Part shown: piece by piece, positions 54,505 to 64,000 of the stretch
Numbering within the stretch: position 1 is the first letter of the stretch
Layout: the number at the start of each line of letters is the position of its first letter
Source of the DNA: Adiantum capillus-veneris
Lineage: Eukaryota > Streptophyta > Polypodiopsida > Polypodiales > Pteridaceae
Reading direction: 5' to 3'
Assembly (NCBI GenBank): GCA_014529385.2
Contig: CM043965.1
Coordinates: forward strand, 15,006,912-15,070,911
Length of the DNA stretch: 64,000 bases
Translations under genes and position numbers: made by a program
Notes under the pieces: generated by a model
Seen by the model: the letters and a program-made list of their open reading frames with translations, nothing else
The model's database searches: none
Told to the model about the DNA's origin: nothing

Positions 54505-55367
54505 ACAGTAAGCACTTAGCTGCACTTTGCCCCGTCTCGGGCTGCCGGGCAGTCCTGCGTGTGAAACTCTCCTAGACCTGTATAAAATATCCTTCGGAAC
54601 TTCGGATGCTTCTGGAGACTTTGGGGTGGTAAAAGGCTCCAGGTTTTTCTAGAACCCTCTATGCCAGCCCGGCGACGGGCTGCTCCCATTCAGGCAATGG
54701 CGCAGGCCAGGTGGGCACTGGCTATTGGTTGATGGGCCTTCCAGAAGGTCCGAACAAGGGAAAATATCTAAACCGATCTGACGGCTTATATCAGGCTGTG
54801 GGCGGCTTGACTACATCATAGCCGTCCATCTGAGAAACCACCAATCATGGGACCCACTTTTGTCAGCTGCTGCGGAAAGCTGAAGCACGTGTTCGTTTAT
54901 AGCTCTGTTACGCTCTCTGCTAATTAGGGTTAGCGCTGCGAATTTACGTGTGCCCACGGCCCATCCCCTCCTTCTTCTACCCCGTCTGTTGTTTCGGGGG
55001 CAAATTGCAGCACACATAGGGCCATATCGCTTCTCTACTGTGTGCAATCTTGTTCATACCGGGTCGCCCACGCTCGCCGTTCTGTGTGCAATTGTGCTGG
55101 GTGTTTTTCCCGCCCTCCAGAGAATTGCCCCTTCTCTTCCCCGATTTCCCGAGCGCAATCGCATTGCCCCTCATTTTGAGACAAAGATTTCTGCGATCGT
55201 TGGTGTAGTACAGAGTCACATTGCGTGTGCGCACAATTTTGTGATCGCAGCTGTACGCCCAAGTGGGCTCTTGAGTCTTCCTGCAAGTGGGCTCTTGGTT
55301 CACGCGGGCGATGCGCTCTTCCTTTTGAGTCCATTCCTTTCTACGCACTTTGATAGCAGACGAGTAG
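54505..55367 (+). promoter_or_regulatory. Upstream region of the J-domain gene
   Basis: It is more GC-rich than its surroundings and free of transposon sequence. A TATA-like TATAAAATAT lies at 54581-54590. Heat-shock-element-like motifs are at 54610-54622, 54647-54659 and 54739-54751. A CACGTG G-box is at 54886-54891. The transcription start is unknown; with the ATG at 55368, part of this region is probably 5' UTR. Confidence 0.5.
54610..54751 (+). promoter_or_regulatory. Cluster of heat-shock-element-like motifs
   Basis: TTCTAGAACCCTC (54647-54659) and TTCCAGAAGGTCC (54739-54751) each have TTC-nn-GAA with a third, imperfect repeat. TTCTGGAGACTTT (54610-54622) is a weaker match. Heat shock factors bind such alternating GAA/TTC repeats. 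The link to the downstream gene is inferred from position. Confidence 0.45.
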
Positions 55368-57406
55368 ATGGAGCCGTTCAATTTTCAATCTGTCAATCGG
55401 TATTATGCGATTTTGGGGCTAAATAGTGACGCTTCTCCGGATGCAATTCGAGCAGCGTATAAGAAGCTTGCCATGGTATGATTCATGTGAATAATCACTT
55501 GTGTATGTTTGATCCCACTGTTGATGCACAATGTAGACCAAATCTTTCTGCAAAATAATCTTAAAGTAAGTGACTCATATCCATAATCAGGTTTTCAGAG
55601 ACCAATTTACAGTGGGTGTCTGTGTGGTGGTATTTGAATACATGTCTAACGCAAGTTTGTCTGTAGGTTTGTAACACGCACATGCATTGACGCATCTCTG
55701 CACCTCTGTATGTGACTTTGTGTGCCTGTTAGTAAGCACTTTCAATGAGAGGCTACCTGTATTGTACTTAAGTTCTAAGCAGAATACCTCCAGGTGGGAA
55801 ATCGTAGCCTGGCACTGATTTTTGAAATTCTTTGAAGCAACTAGGCCACCCGTGTTCCTGGTTGCCAGTTGGAAGACCATCAGTTCCAATATTTTGATGT
55901 GGAACTTCTGCTTATTATTGAATGTCTTTGTTATGGAAGTAGTCAGTTGACGTAAGGATTGGAACTAGATTTAAGTTTCTGATCTGGCAAAAAATTGTAA
56001 ATTGGACCTTTGACAAATAACTACAGTATATTGTGGTGGTGCACTAGGGTTTATGTGCTCAGTTTACATTATGGTATGCAGAAATGGCACCCTGATAAAT
56101 GCAATGCGAAAGATCGAGCTAAAGGAAACCTTAAGTTTCAAGAAATTCAGGAAGCATACACAGGTATATTTAGTTAAAACTTGTACAGAACATAAAGTTG
56201 TAAGCTCTCTGTAGTTTGAATTTGATGTAATTGAGTAGTTGCAGTTTTTGCTTTCTTGGCAGTACTTTCTGATGAGAGAAAGAAGATGTTGTATGACAGT
56301 GGACTGTATTACCCGGATGATGATGAAGAAGACATCGAGGTATTGTAATAGCTGTGGTTAAGACCGTTTGAATTGATTTGGCAGTTGTTGAGGAGTAAGC
56401 ATGCCTGCAAGAAATTGAGCTCTGTTTCCTTGTCAGGGATTGAGCAGCTTCCTTAATGAGATGACGGGCATGATGGCCAATGTCCAGGTGAGCCTAATGT
56501 TTGATGGAAGCTTTATCTTCTTTTTGACGGGACATCTATTTTTGTTTTGATGGGACACATAAGCTTACTGTCATGAAAATATGTCAACTCATTTAAAAGG
56601 GTACAATGCTAAACAGGTGCTCTCCTAATCGCCTCCCTCTTTTCTCTGCACATGTATCTCAATTTTTCATGACATCATAGGCTATGCAGATTTCGACGAA
56701 GGTGGCAGCAGTTCCAATAGTTCATTTGGGTATTGGGGCTTCTCTCTTTTTGCTGAGCCAAGTGTCAAATGCCCCAATACCCACTGTGAAATCCCAAAAC
56801 GCAACACTCACCACACTACAAATTATCATCAGGAGATCACACGCAAGGTTTAAGTACGTGAAAGAACATCATGATTAAAAGTGGCATGCACACTGACAGT
56901 TAAGAAAGTAAAGAGGTTAATGTGCAAATGGAAGCCAAATAGATTACTCTTTTCATTAAAAGTAATCTCGTAACCACAAAAAGCTTGGAGGTCGAGGATA
57001 CCTTGACGTCAAGGGTTATTAGAGCAGAGATTGAGGCTTCTGTTTCTTGGTCCCCATGGCTATAAGAGAGTGGGCGTCTGTAGTTTTTGCCATCTTCATC
57101 TCCCACTTCCATTTTCTGATGTTGTGTGTCTTGTTACATTATGGGATTACCTCTGTTGTGACCATATACATGCTCTGGGGTTTAATCCTTGTATTGGGTG
57201 TTTCTGATGCTTGGTTTTACTAAAGGTAATTTTCAGCGGAAGTCGTGGTCTACAAACTGGCCATGTATTGATGTGGTGGTTTCAATTTGCAGGATTCAGA
57301 GAAAATGAACAGTCTTGAGGATTTGCAGCAGTTGTTTGTTAGCATGTTTAGTGCTGATTTGGCTGCTTTCAGTGACCCGCGCCCCCCCCCTCCGCATCCT
57401 CAGTGA
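55368..57406 (+). CDS. J-domain (DnaJ/Hsp40) co-chaperone, 143 residues, five exons
   Basis: Exons are 55368-55475, 56082-56163, 56263-56339, 56437-56487 and 57293-57406; all four introns are GT-AG and the joined frame is 143 codons plus TGA. The J domain starts near residue 11 (RYYAILGLNSDASPDAIRAA) and has AYKKLAM, then KWHPDKC across the first junction, with HPD at residues 39-41, then KFQEIQEAYTVLSDERKKML. HPD stimulates the ATPase of Hsp70 partners. After it come YYPDDDEEDIEG, FLNEMTGMMANV and LEDLQQLFVSMFS, the layout of a small plant J-protein family without the Gly/Phe and Cys-rich regions. It is probably cytosolic or nuclear, since no signal peptide or membrane segment is visible. 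It ends in a Pro-rich tail over a run of nine C residues. The start is the first ATG before the J domain. Confidence 0.88.
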
Positions 57407-57765
57407 ACTTTGAGAAGAAGCGTGGCTGGGAAGTGATGATTATGGCACATCTTACTTTGGGTCATGCGTGATGGATGAAAGCTTTCTTTCACCCCAAAAC
57501 CATTATTTTTTTGACCAGGCTTTCCATTTTGATAATAATCTTGATGTGAGTACATGTAAGAAAACAAAGTGTGCCCCCAATGGGCTGAATTCAACTGCTT
57601 GCGACAACGGCCTGAAAAACAAAGGCAGCAAAGGGATGGCTGCTTTGCACTCCAGCGCATGTGCTGATGGCTTGCACATGAACATGCACGAGAACAGGTA
57701 CGACGGTGCAGCTGACATGCAATGCCATGGAGATTTTGCATGCCCTCACGATTTCGGTCACTGAT
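57407..57765 (+). other. 3' flank of the J-domain gene with an open, Cys/His-rich frame
   Basis: The frame from about 57432 to 57764 has no stop for about 110 codons and lies in a different phase from exon 5. It reads SDDYGTSYFGSCVMDESF and ends HGDFACPHDFGH, with many Cys, His, Asn and Met. It may be 3' UTR that happens to be open, or a C-terminal part of the protein separated by indels near the poly-C run. No other start or splice site stands out. Confidence 0.35.
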
Positions 57766-58888
57766 TGTTTTGAAGCTTATTTTGAGTCAATTGTCACATT
57801 GGCAAACAAGCGGCTCATTGTAATCTTCACTCTTTCATTTTTCCCAGTTGTATATACGACTAATTGGCCTGATTTGTGAAATGTAGTTTTGCAAGATTGC
57901 ACACAGTAGATGTTTGACAATGTTACAAACATTAGCAAGAAATCCTTACAGCCACATTTAGACAATGGACAATTTTTGGCAAAATCATTTGAATAGGATT
58001 TTTGGTAATAGTGATTGAATGTTGTTAGATTCTCTGTGGTTTGTCATTGGGTCTTTGACAATATGATGTGCAACGATGTATTGGTTTGTGGTATGTCTTG
58101 TCTGAAAATTTCTACATAATCTTGCTTGTGAAGATTTTTTTCTCCACCTCTTCGCAGAGGGCAGTATGAGTTGAACCTTCTGATGGAACAGATTGGAAAC
58201 AGACGTGAATCTGTGCCCAATGAAAAGAAGTATTCTATTTTTTTTGAGGGTGGTAATTAATTCTCATGAAAATGTATTTGTAACCAGTCGTAATAATGTT
58301 GTATAACTCTGGTCCTTGGAATGAGGAAAATCCTCCAAGGTCTTCAGGTTTAGTATAACACTACTTCAGCACTAGGAGAATCATTTACTAAAAGCTTTAA
58401 CTGCCAAGCAAGAGGGAGAAATGTGAACCTTAGGCAAATGGCCATAAGACGAAAATTCAGGATTTATTTTAATTTACTTAGGAAATTCTTGAAGAGGTGG
58501 AAGTGTGGAAATAATGTTGCAAAAGACTGTTTTTGGCATGTCAAGGCAACCTTAGGCTAATTTGTGATCACTGCTCAGGTAAATTTGTGTCATGGACTCT
58601 TAGCAGCTCTAAACATGTTGCCATTGTAAGGTGCCTTCCTCATGTAAGCTCTCAACCTTGTGGCATGCACTCTCACAACTTTTTCATTTATAAATGAAAG
58701 GGGATTACGCCCACGGAAGCAACGTTGTTTTTTTTCTTTGCATTTATGTTTGAGCTAGCAGACGGCAAACAAATGTATGCCCCATGTCAGTACAATGAGT
58801 TCTGAAGCTCTATGCGCATATCCCAATCTGTAGCCAAAAATATTGGTTGAAAATGGATCAAGGTGAACAATCATGTCGGCTTTCAATT
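57766..58888. other. AT-rich sequence, no gene seen
   Basis: Probably the 3' UTR end and intergenic DNA. No long frame, no recognisable repeat. Confidence 0.5.
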
Positions 58889-58975
58889 GTAGGTAGTCTT
58901 ATGTATGCTATGGGAGCTACAAGGCCAGACATTACATTTGTAGTGGGGCTCGTTAGTTGGCGACCCGCTTACAAA
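58889..58975 (+). pseudogene. Small copia reverse transcriptase/RNase H junction fragment
   Basis: Reads VGSLMYAMGATRPDITFVVG, then LVSW, closely matching the Copia-C block AVGSLMYAMIATRPDIAFAVG (near 6790-6850). No neighbouring copia sequence is visible, so it is an isolated relic. Confidence 0.75.
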
Positions 58976-59842
58976 CTAAGAAACAAAGAAGACTTCAAGG
59001 CTTCACATGCAAAGGTGTGAAGCAAAGGTAGGACCATAAAGAGAATATGATTAGATCTTTAAATGTATGCTAACTTCCTTTTGCTCCAAGCCTTTTTCTA
59101 GAAAGCCGAAAAAATGCCCCTTGAGTGAAAAATGCAACTTTGTCTTATAAAACGGCAAGCTATGTCTCTAATGTGACGCTTATTTTCTAATCCATTCGTA
59201 AAACAAAGCATCAAAATTTCTTAAATTCTTGAACCGGGGATTATGCAAGCAAGTTGCACAATGAATTCCCCTCTTTGCTATGAGGAAAATGTAGAAAAAG
59301 GCTTAAATCTTAAACAAGGCTTTATCCAAAGAAGTTGCACATTTTACTCCCTTCTTTTCTACGAGGAAAATGCCTTGCCTAAATTTCAAAGATCAATCTT
59401 ATACCTTTGCCATGTATCTAGTTTCAAAACACAATACTAAATTGCATTTCACTCGGAAGATTATAGTAGACATAACATAAAGGACTCAATTCTTGTGCTA
59501 TTGATACTATAGTTGGACATAACCAGTATGGTCTATCAAGAGTGGTACTAAAGTTGGACGTAAACAATACTAGCTATCAAGAGTGCTGGCCCGTATCTTC
59601 CACTACACTCACTAGTGGTTTCACATTGACAATTGTACATAGCCACCACTTACATTGTAACTCCTACTTATGTTTATAAACCTAGTTTATCAATGGATGT
59701 CCCAACCAAGCTATTATAGCGATTTGTTTGTGGCACTCCCTTTGGCAAAGAAAGTCCATGTGCATTACTTGTTTAGATCAGTGACTTGCAGATGCAAAGG
59801 CAACATGAAAATGGATGATTCTTTTTCATAGTTCAAGTTAAT
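58976..59842. other. AT-rich sequence, no gene seen
   Basis: One 65-codon frame at 59243-59440 contains two similar blocks (SCTMNSPLCYEENV and SCTFYSLLFYEENA), an internal duplication of about 85 bases. No domain recognised. The stretch 59715-59815 is distantly similar to 60690-60785. Confidence 0.45.
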
Positions 59843-60218
59843 TCTCCTCCCCTGGGATAGCTCTTAGCAATATTGTTGAGTTTGAGGGAAGGTGCCATTC
59901 AAGTTCACATCATCTCCTGCAACAAGGTGTGAACAATCTTTGTTAGGCTTTCTTTAACAGAGATCTTGGAAGGATGGCAATGCTCTAGCATACTGCTTGT
60001 GCTAAATCAAATTATGCAGGTGGTGGTTTATCTCCTCCCCTGGGATAGCTCTTAGCAATATTGTTTGAGTTTGAGGGAAGGTGCCATTCAAGTTCACATC
60101 ATCTCCTGCAACAAGGTTGAACAATCTTTGTTAGGCTTTCTTTAACAGAGATCTTGGAAGGATGGCAATGCTCTAGCATACTGCTTGTGCTAAATCAAAT
60201 TATGCAGGTGGTGGTTTT
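59843..60218. repeat. Tandem duplication of a 188-bp unit
   Basis: 59843-60030 and 60031-60218 are nearly identical, starting TCTCCTCCCCTGGGATAGC and ending CAGGTGGTGGTTT, with one or two single-base indels. A recent event. Confidence 0.92.
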
Positions 60219-63200
60219 ATAATGCATTTAGAAGAAACTTCCATCATATTTCCAAAGGGCCAAATCTTTCCATTATTTGTAATGCATCCAAGTAACTCCA
60301 ATTTTGTCGATGATTCAATACTAGATGGCAATGTGATCACTTAGTTTTTTGACAACTAAGCTCCAAGCATGTTGATACTAAGGCTTAGTTGTACCTTTGC
60401 CTTCTATTTTGTGTGTATGTTGTTTTTGGTCGAGCATTTCACGCTTAATGCTCAAACACATAGAATAACAATGTTGAATAGTACACAATGTATCAGACAG
60501 GCTTTTTAATTTAATGCCAAAAAGGATATGGGCATAGTAATTGCCACTTGGGAATTAGTAGACTCAAGGAAAAGGAAGCAAGGAAATTGAGCTCCAGTCT
60601 TCTAATAAACCAAATTTTTCCTAATCATTAGATCCATGGTTTTGATCCCGATAGAGTAAGTTAAATGAATAACAACAAAGGTGGTATGGTATGTTTTGTA
60701 GTACCACCTTTAACAAAGAAAGTGCTTATGCATCGGTTTTTCTGACCGATGTCATATGGGTGCAAAGGTGCCATGACATGGAATGGAAAGGCCCAACTTG
60801 TCAATTATTGAGGATAACTTCCAAGCATTGTGCCCCATCCGAAATGGTTATTATATCTTTTGAACAATTTGCATGGCAAGATGACCAAATGTGTAAGCCG
60901 AATTGTTGCATATGAAACAGTCTTCGACTCAAAAATTAATCTTCCTTACATTTCTTGTAAGAAGTGAGCTTATACAACCCATAAAAGATGTCATCATGCC
61001 TATAACATCTCGATCGAAATTCCACCTCTTTGATAGCTTGCTTACTTTTTGTTAAATCACTAGGCCCAAAAAACGACTCAAAAAGGGTTGTGTAAGAATT
61101 GGTTAACTTGCTAATTAGCATAGACCGTTGACGGTCAAAACAACTCCAAATTTGGTCATTTTGGGTATTTAAAGCATATATTGCAATTTAAAGCATATCT
61201 AGGTACATATCTCCAAACATCCAAAAAAATACATTTTCATACTATTCCTTGCGGTTCATCTCAAACTTTTATTCTCAATCAATTGACTTGGCGGCAAATA
61301 GTTGTTTCTTCACTTTTAACTGATTTGATCTCTACTTTTTCTCCTTACTCTCCGATGACCTTTTAGAGTGCTCTACTCACTTTCACAATCTTTCTCTCTT
61401 CTCTTCTCATGCTAACAGATTTGCTACATTTGTTATCTTTATTATACCTTCTATGGTGTGCTCTTCACTACTTGAAATGATTGCTACATCTTTCCATTAG
61501 TGGTAATTACAATTTTTACTCGAACATTAAGCTCAACCAAAATATCCAACTACACGGAGCGTCTATCAAAGACCAGTTACAAATGCAAATAAATTCCCAA
61601 AACCTTCACAATGAGGGAAGAAGCACATGGAACTATGGAAAGATGGGAGTTTGTATCCACCGAATCCTTAAATAAAAGGTATCCATCTTTCACACACCCC
61701 ATGATTTATGAGATTCGTTGGAGATGGGGCTGATTGCTTACTAGGATATGATTCTAGGCTATCTCAGTTACACATCAACCATGCACATTACGTTCATTAT
61801 CTCCAACTTCTTTGTCTTCGAATGCAACAAGAATTTTAGTATGAAAACCAAATAGCCTCTCTAAAATAAGTAAATCATTAGCTATAGACCTTAAAAGATA
61901 CCCCAATAGGATTAAGAGCACGAGTAAAACAAATGAGAGAGTCGTAGAGTTGACAGAAGGATCTGACAAAGAAAAAAAAGGGTTAAAAATTACTAGAGAA
62001 CATGTGACCAACGTCTTAGGATTTGACATGTCTAATACCCAGGAAAGGGTGAGATTCTTGAATGAGGTAATGAACAAGAGTGACATTTTGAAAATTTTAA
62101 AACTCTCCGAAAACGAACCCAAAAGATTTGGTATTAAAAATTTACTAAAAGATACAAACTTATTGCTCCAACTCTCCCAAGATGCTTAATTTTTGGGAGC
62201 TTTTAAGTTAGAGCTTTTTGTAAAAATTTAGATCGTTTTTTGTTGTGTCACCAACTTGGCCTATACTTCTAAATTTCTTCATTTAAAGTTGCTCAAGCCA
62301 TTACTGAATGGTAGGCCGGCGCTAGGGAAGGATGGATTATTTTTCAAAACTTGTCATGCAAGGAACTCTATAAATCTATCAATTAAACATTAAAAATAGA
62401 AATATGTTTAGTCAATGTAAATTTAAAGGATTTAATTGTGATGGACATTAAGTTTGATGAATTTTTTCTTGGGAGAGAATAAGCAACTATCAATTCTTGT
62501 AAATCCTAGAGACCATGGTTGTCTGCCACCATTTTCTTGGTTATAATGAAGCTTGACCTCTCAAAAGACCTCCATAAACACATTCTCATATAAAGGGATG
62601 ATGTTGTCAACTTCTTAGTACCGATTGCTATACTAGGCATAAGTCAAATCCTGCTTCCATTTTGAGTTGCAATGTCATCTCATCAGAGATAGCTCGAAGA
62701 AGAAAGAGAAAAAATAGTTTTCCCTCTTAAGCCTTGCTCAAGACAAAACACGAGTCAACATCCAAGATCTCAAGGCTTCTCTTAACACTCAAGCTTCAGG
62801 CCAAACAAGCCCTTCCTATGAGATGGCTCCTCTCACTACATCAACTTTCTCTAATAATTAAAGAACAAGAAGGTAATTTTTGTGCCTTCCTCGCCTCCTT
62901 CGAGAAAGTAAGCTTAGAAGAGAAACCTTTTTTTTGCAATGGTGGCATATGTTATGCCTTCAATAAGAGTTATTTCAACAACAAGACATTTAAGCCCCTG
63001 CTAGCCTCATTGGCTCACCCGAATGGGGGGTGCAAATTGATAGCAAAAGACCAGTGGAGAATCCACTTTTTGGTTTAAAAGATTGAAACATTTATGATTC
63101 TTTTTTTTTTAATAGATGGAAGTAACTTAAGGCAAGAAAGAGGCTTGTTTCTAAGTTGTCGCAGGAAGAGATGACACATAGGTGGACAACCATTACTACT

Positions 63201-64000
63201 CGGACTTGGAAAGCTCTCCTAGTGATACATTGGCCATTTTCTATGCTATCCAAATGGTTTTCTTTCATCCCTTATACCTTTCCATTGAGCACATCAATGC
63301 AATGGTTTTACTTTAGAGCGCCACATTTTTACTGCATCCATTGATTACAATCCAACATCTCTGGCCCATAATTTCTTATAATGATAAATTTTTGGAGCTC
63401 TATTTGTGTATAAATACTTTTGTGTAATTCTCACCTTCATCTTGACCTTTCAGTACTATTGGACATAACAAAATGACGTCTCACTTACAAAAACATGAGG
63501 ACAATTTCATATTTACGTCTATAATATTGAGTAGCAGCATGATACTCCATGTTGATTATTCCCTCTTTGGTGTAGCAGACAACCATGCCTCATCACTTGT
63601 GATGAATGTCAATAGATGATGTGAGCTAATTAGTGGAGTAACAATTATTTTCAGAGCCCATTCTACTTCAAATATTACTTGCGTTGCCTCTCTAACAAAA
63701 CCAAGTGTAAAGTCAAGCTAAATCAATATTAATTCATTTTGTTTACATCATTAAGAGTGTTTGATGATTTAAGGCATAAAAATATGTTGTTTGATAAATG
63801 CACATTGTGGACTTCAATGGAATTTGTTCAATCTTTGGTGCACAATTGCATTGATACATTAAAAAAAAAAAATCATTTGATTTTAATGATGAAATTAAAC
63901 TTCATTAAGCATAATGAGGTGTTTTGTTGTGCATATGCCTTGTTCCCTAATCCCCCCTTAAGGTTGCTTGTAAGAATGGTAAGAAGAAAGAAGCAAAGAG
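60219..64000. other. AT-rich flank with only unrecognised short frames
   Basis: The longest frames are 60691-60915 (74 codons), 61950-62189 (79 codons, KEKKGLKITREHVTNVLGFD, charged) and 62734-63078 (114 codons, with FFCNGGICYAFNKSYF). None shows a motif, homologous neighbour or splice context that I can support. No tRNA, rRNA or element end was found. Confidence 0.45.

Noticed and set aside
54304-54575. Frames made of Ser-Leu and Tyr-Ile repeats
   Set aside because: They are translations of the CT and AT microsatellites.
54581-54600. TTCGGAACTTC as a perfect heat shock element
   Set aside because: Spacing between the TTC and GAA units is one base, not two, so it does not fit the consensus. 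Only the neighbouring motifs were kept.
54950-55426. 158-codon plus-strand frame and antisense frames overlapping the start of the J-domain gene
   Set aside because: The true start of the gene lies in another phase within it, the composition is that of GC-rich leader sequence, and no domain is visible.
61950-63078. Host genes at 61950-62189 and 62734-63078
   Set aside because: The frames are short, have no recognisable domain, splice context or homologous partner, and lie in AT-rich decayed DNA. They are mentioned only as unrecognised frames.

Overview
The window is plant nuclear DNA made almost entirely of transposable elements, with one host gene that I can support near the right end. The evidence for a land plant is: retrotransposon primer sites of the initiator tRNA-Met type (TGGTATCAGAGC); Ty1/copia and Ty3/gypsy polyproteins of plant type, including a chromovirus with a chromodomain; a CACTA (En/Spm) transposon with a TNP2-type transposase; AAACCCTAA telobox-like repeats; and a small intron-containing J-domain gene of a plant family. 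Gene density is about one in 64 kb, which fits a large, repeat-rich genome such as that of a fern or similar plant. I cannot name the species.

Layout, outermost to innermost. Bases 1-42220 are a stack of nested insertions, most of them delimited by target-site duplications (TSDs) that I read directly. (a) A gypsy relic, here Gypsy-B2 (38532-42220), is the outermost visible layer. (b) Copia-A1 (before base 1 to 38531) abuts it, probably inserted in it. (c) Copia-A1 is split by Copia-C (2157-7708, nearly intact, 192-bp LTRs) and by Gypsy-B1 (8552-37672, TSD AGGC plus one changed base). (d) Gypsy-B1 is split by a CACTA element (10323-26180, flanking AGA) and by Copia-A2 (26330-31634, TSD GAAGA). 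(e) The CACTA element is split by chromovirus copy 1 (13746-22795, TSD GGAGG). Copia-A1 and A2 are one family and Gypsy-B1 and B2 are related, so the same families have repeatedly landed in each other.

Bases 42221-54430 hold a duplicated sequence of unknown nature, a remnant LTR and, inside that LTR, chromovirus copy 2 (44291-52913, TSD ATTAC). From about 54505 base composition changes. The region 54505-57406 contains a heat-shock-element-like cluster and a five-exon gene for a 143-residue J-domain protein. Bases 57407-64000 are AT-rich, mostly non-coding, with one small copia fragment and a 188-bp tandem duplication.

The most unusual structures are: an inverted LTR fused to the 3' LTR of Copia-A2 inside one TSD pair; about eight tandem units of about 173 bp, each an imperfect palindrome, in the CACTA element; a template-switch-like fold-back in the chromovirus integrase; and an extra open reading frame between integrase and 3' LTR in the Gypsy-B family. 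Only Copia-C looks close to coding-competent: its polyprotein is open over 1269 codons, with one stop codon in the first part of gag. All alignments were done by eye.
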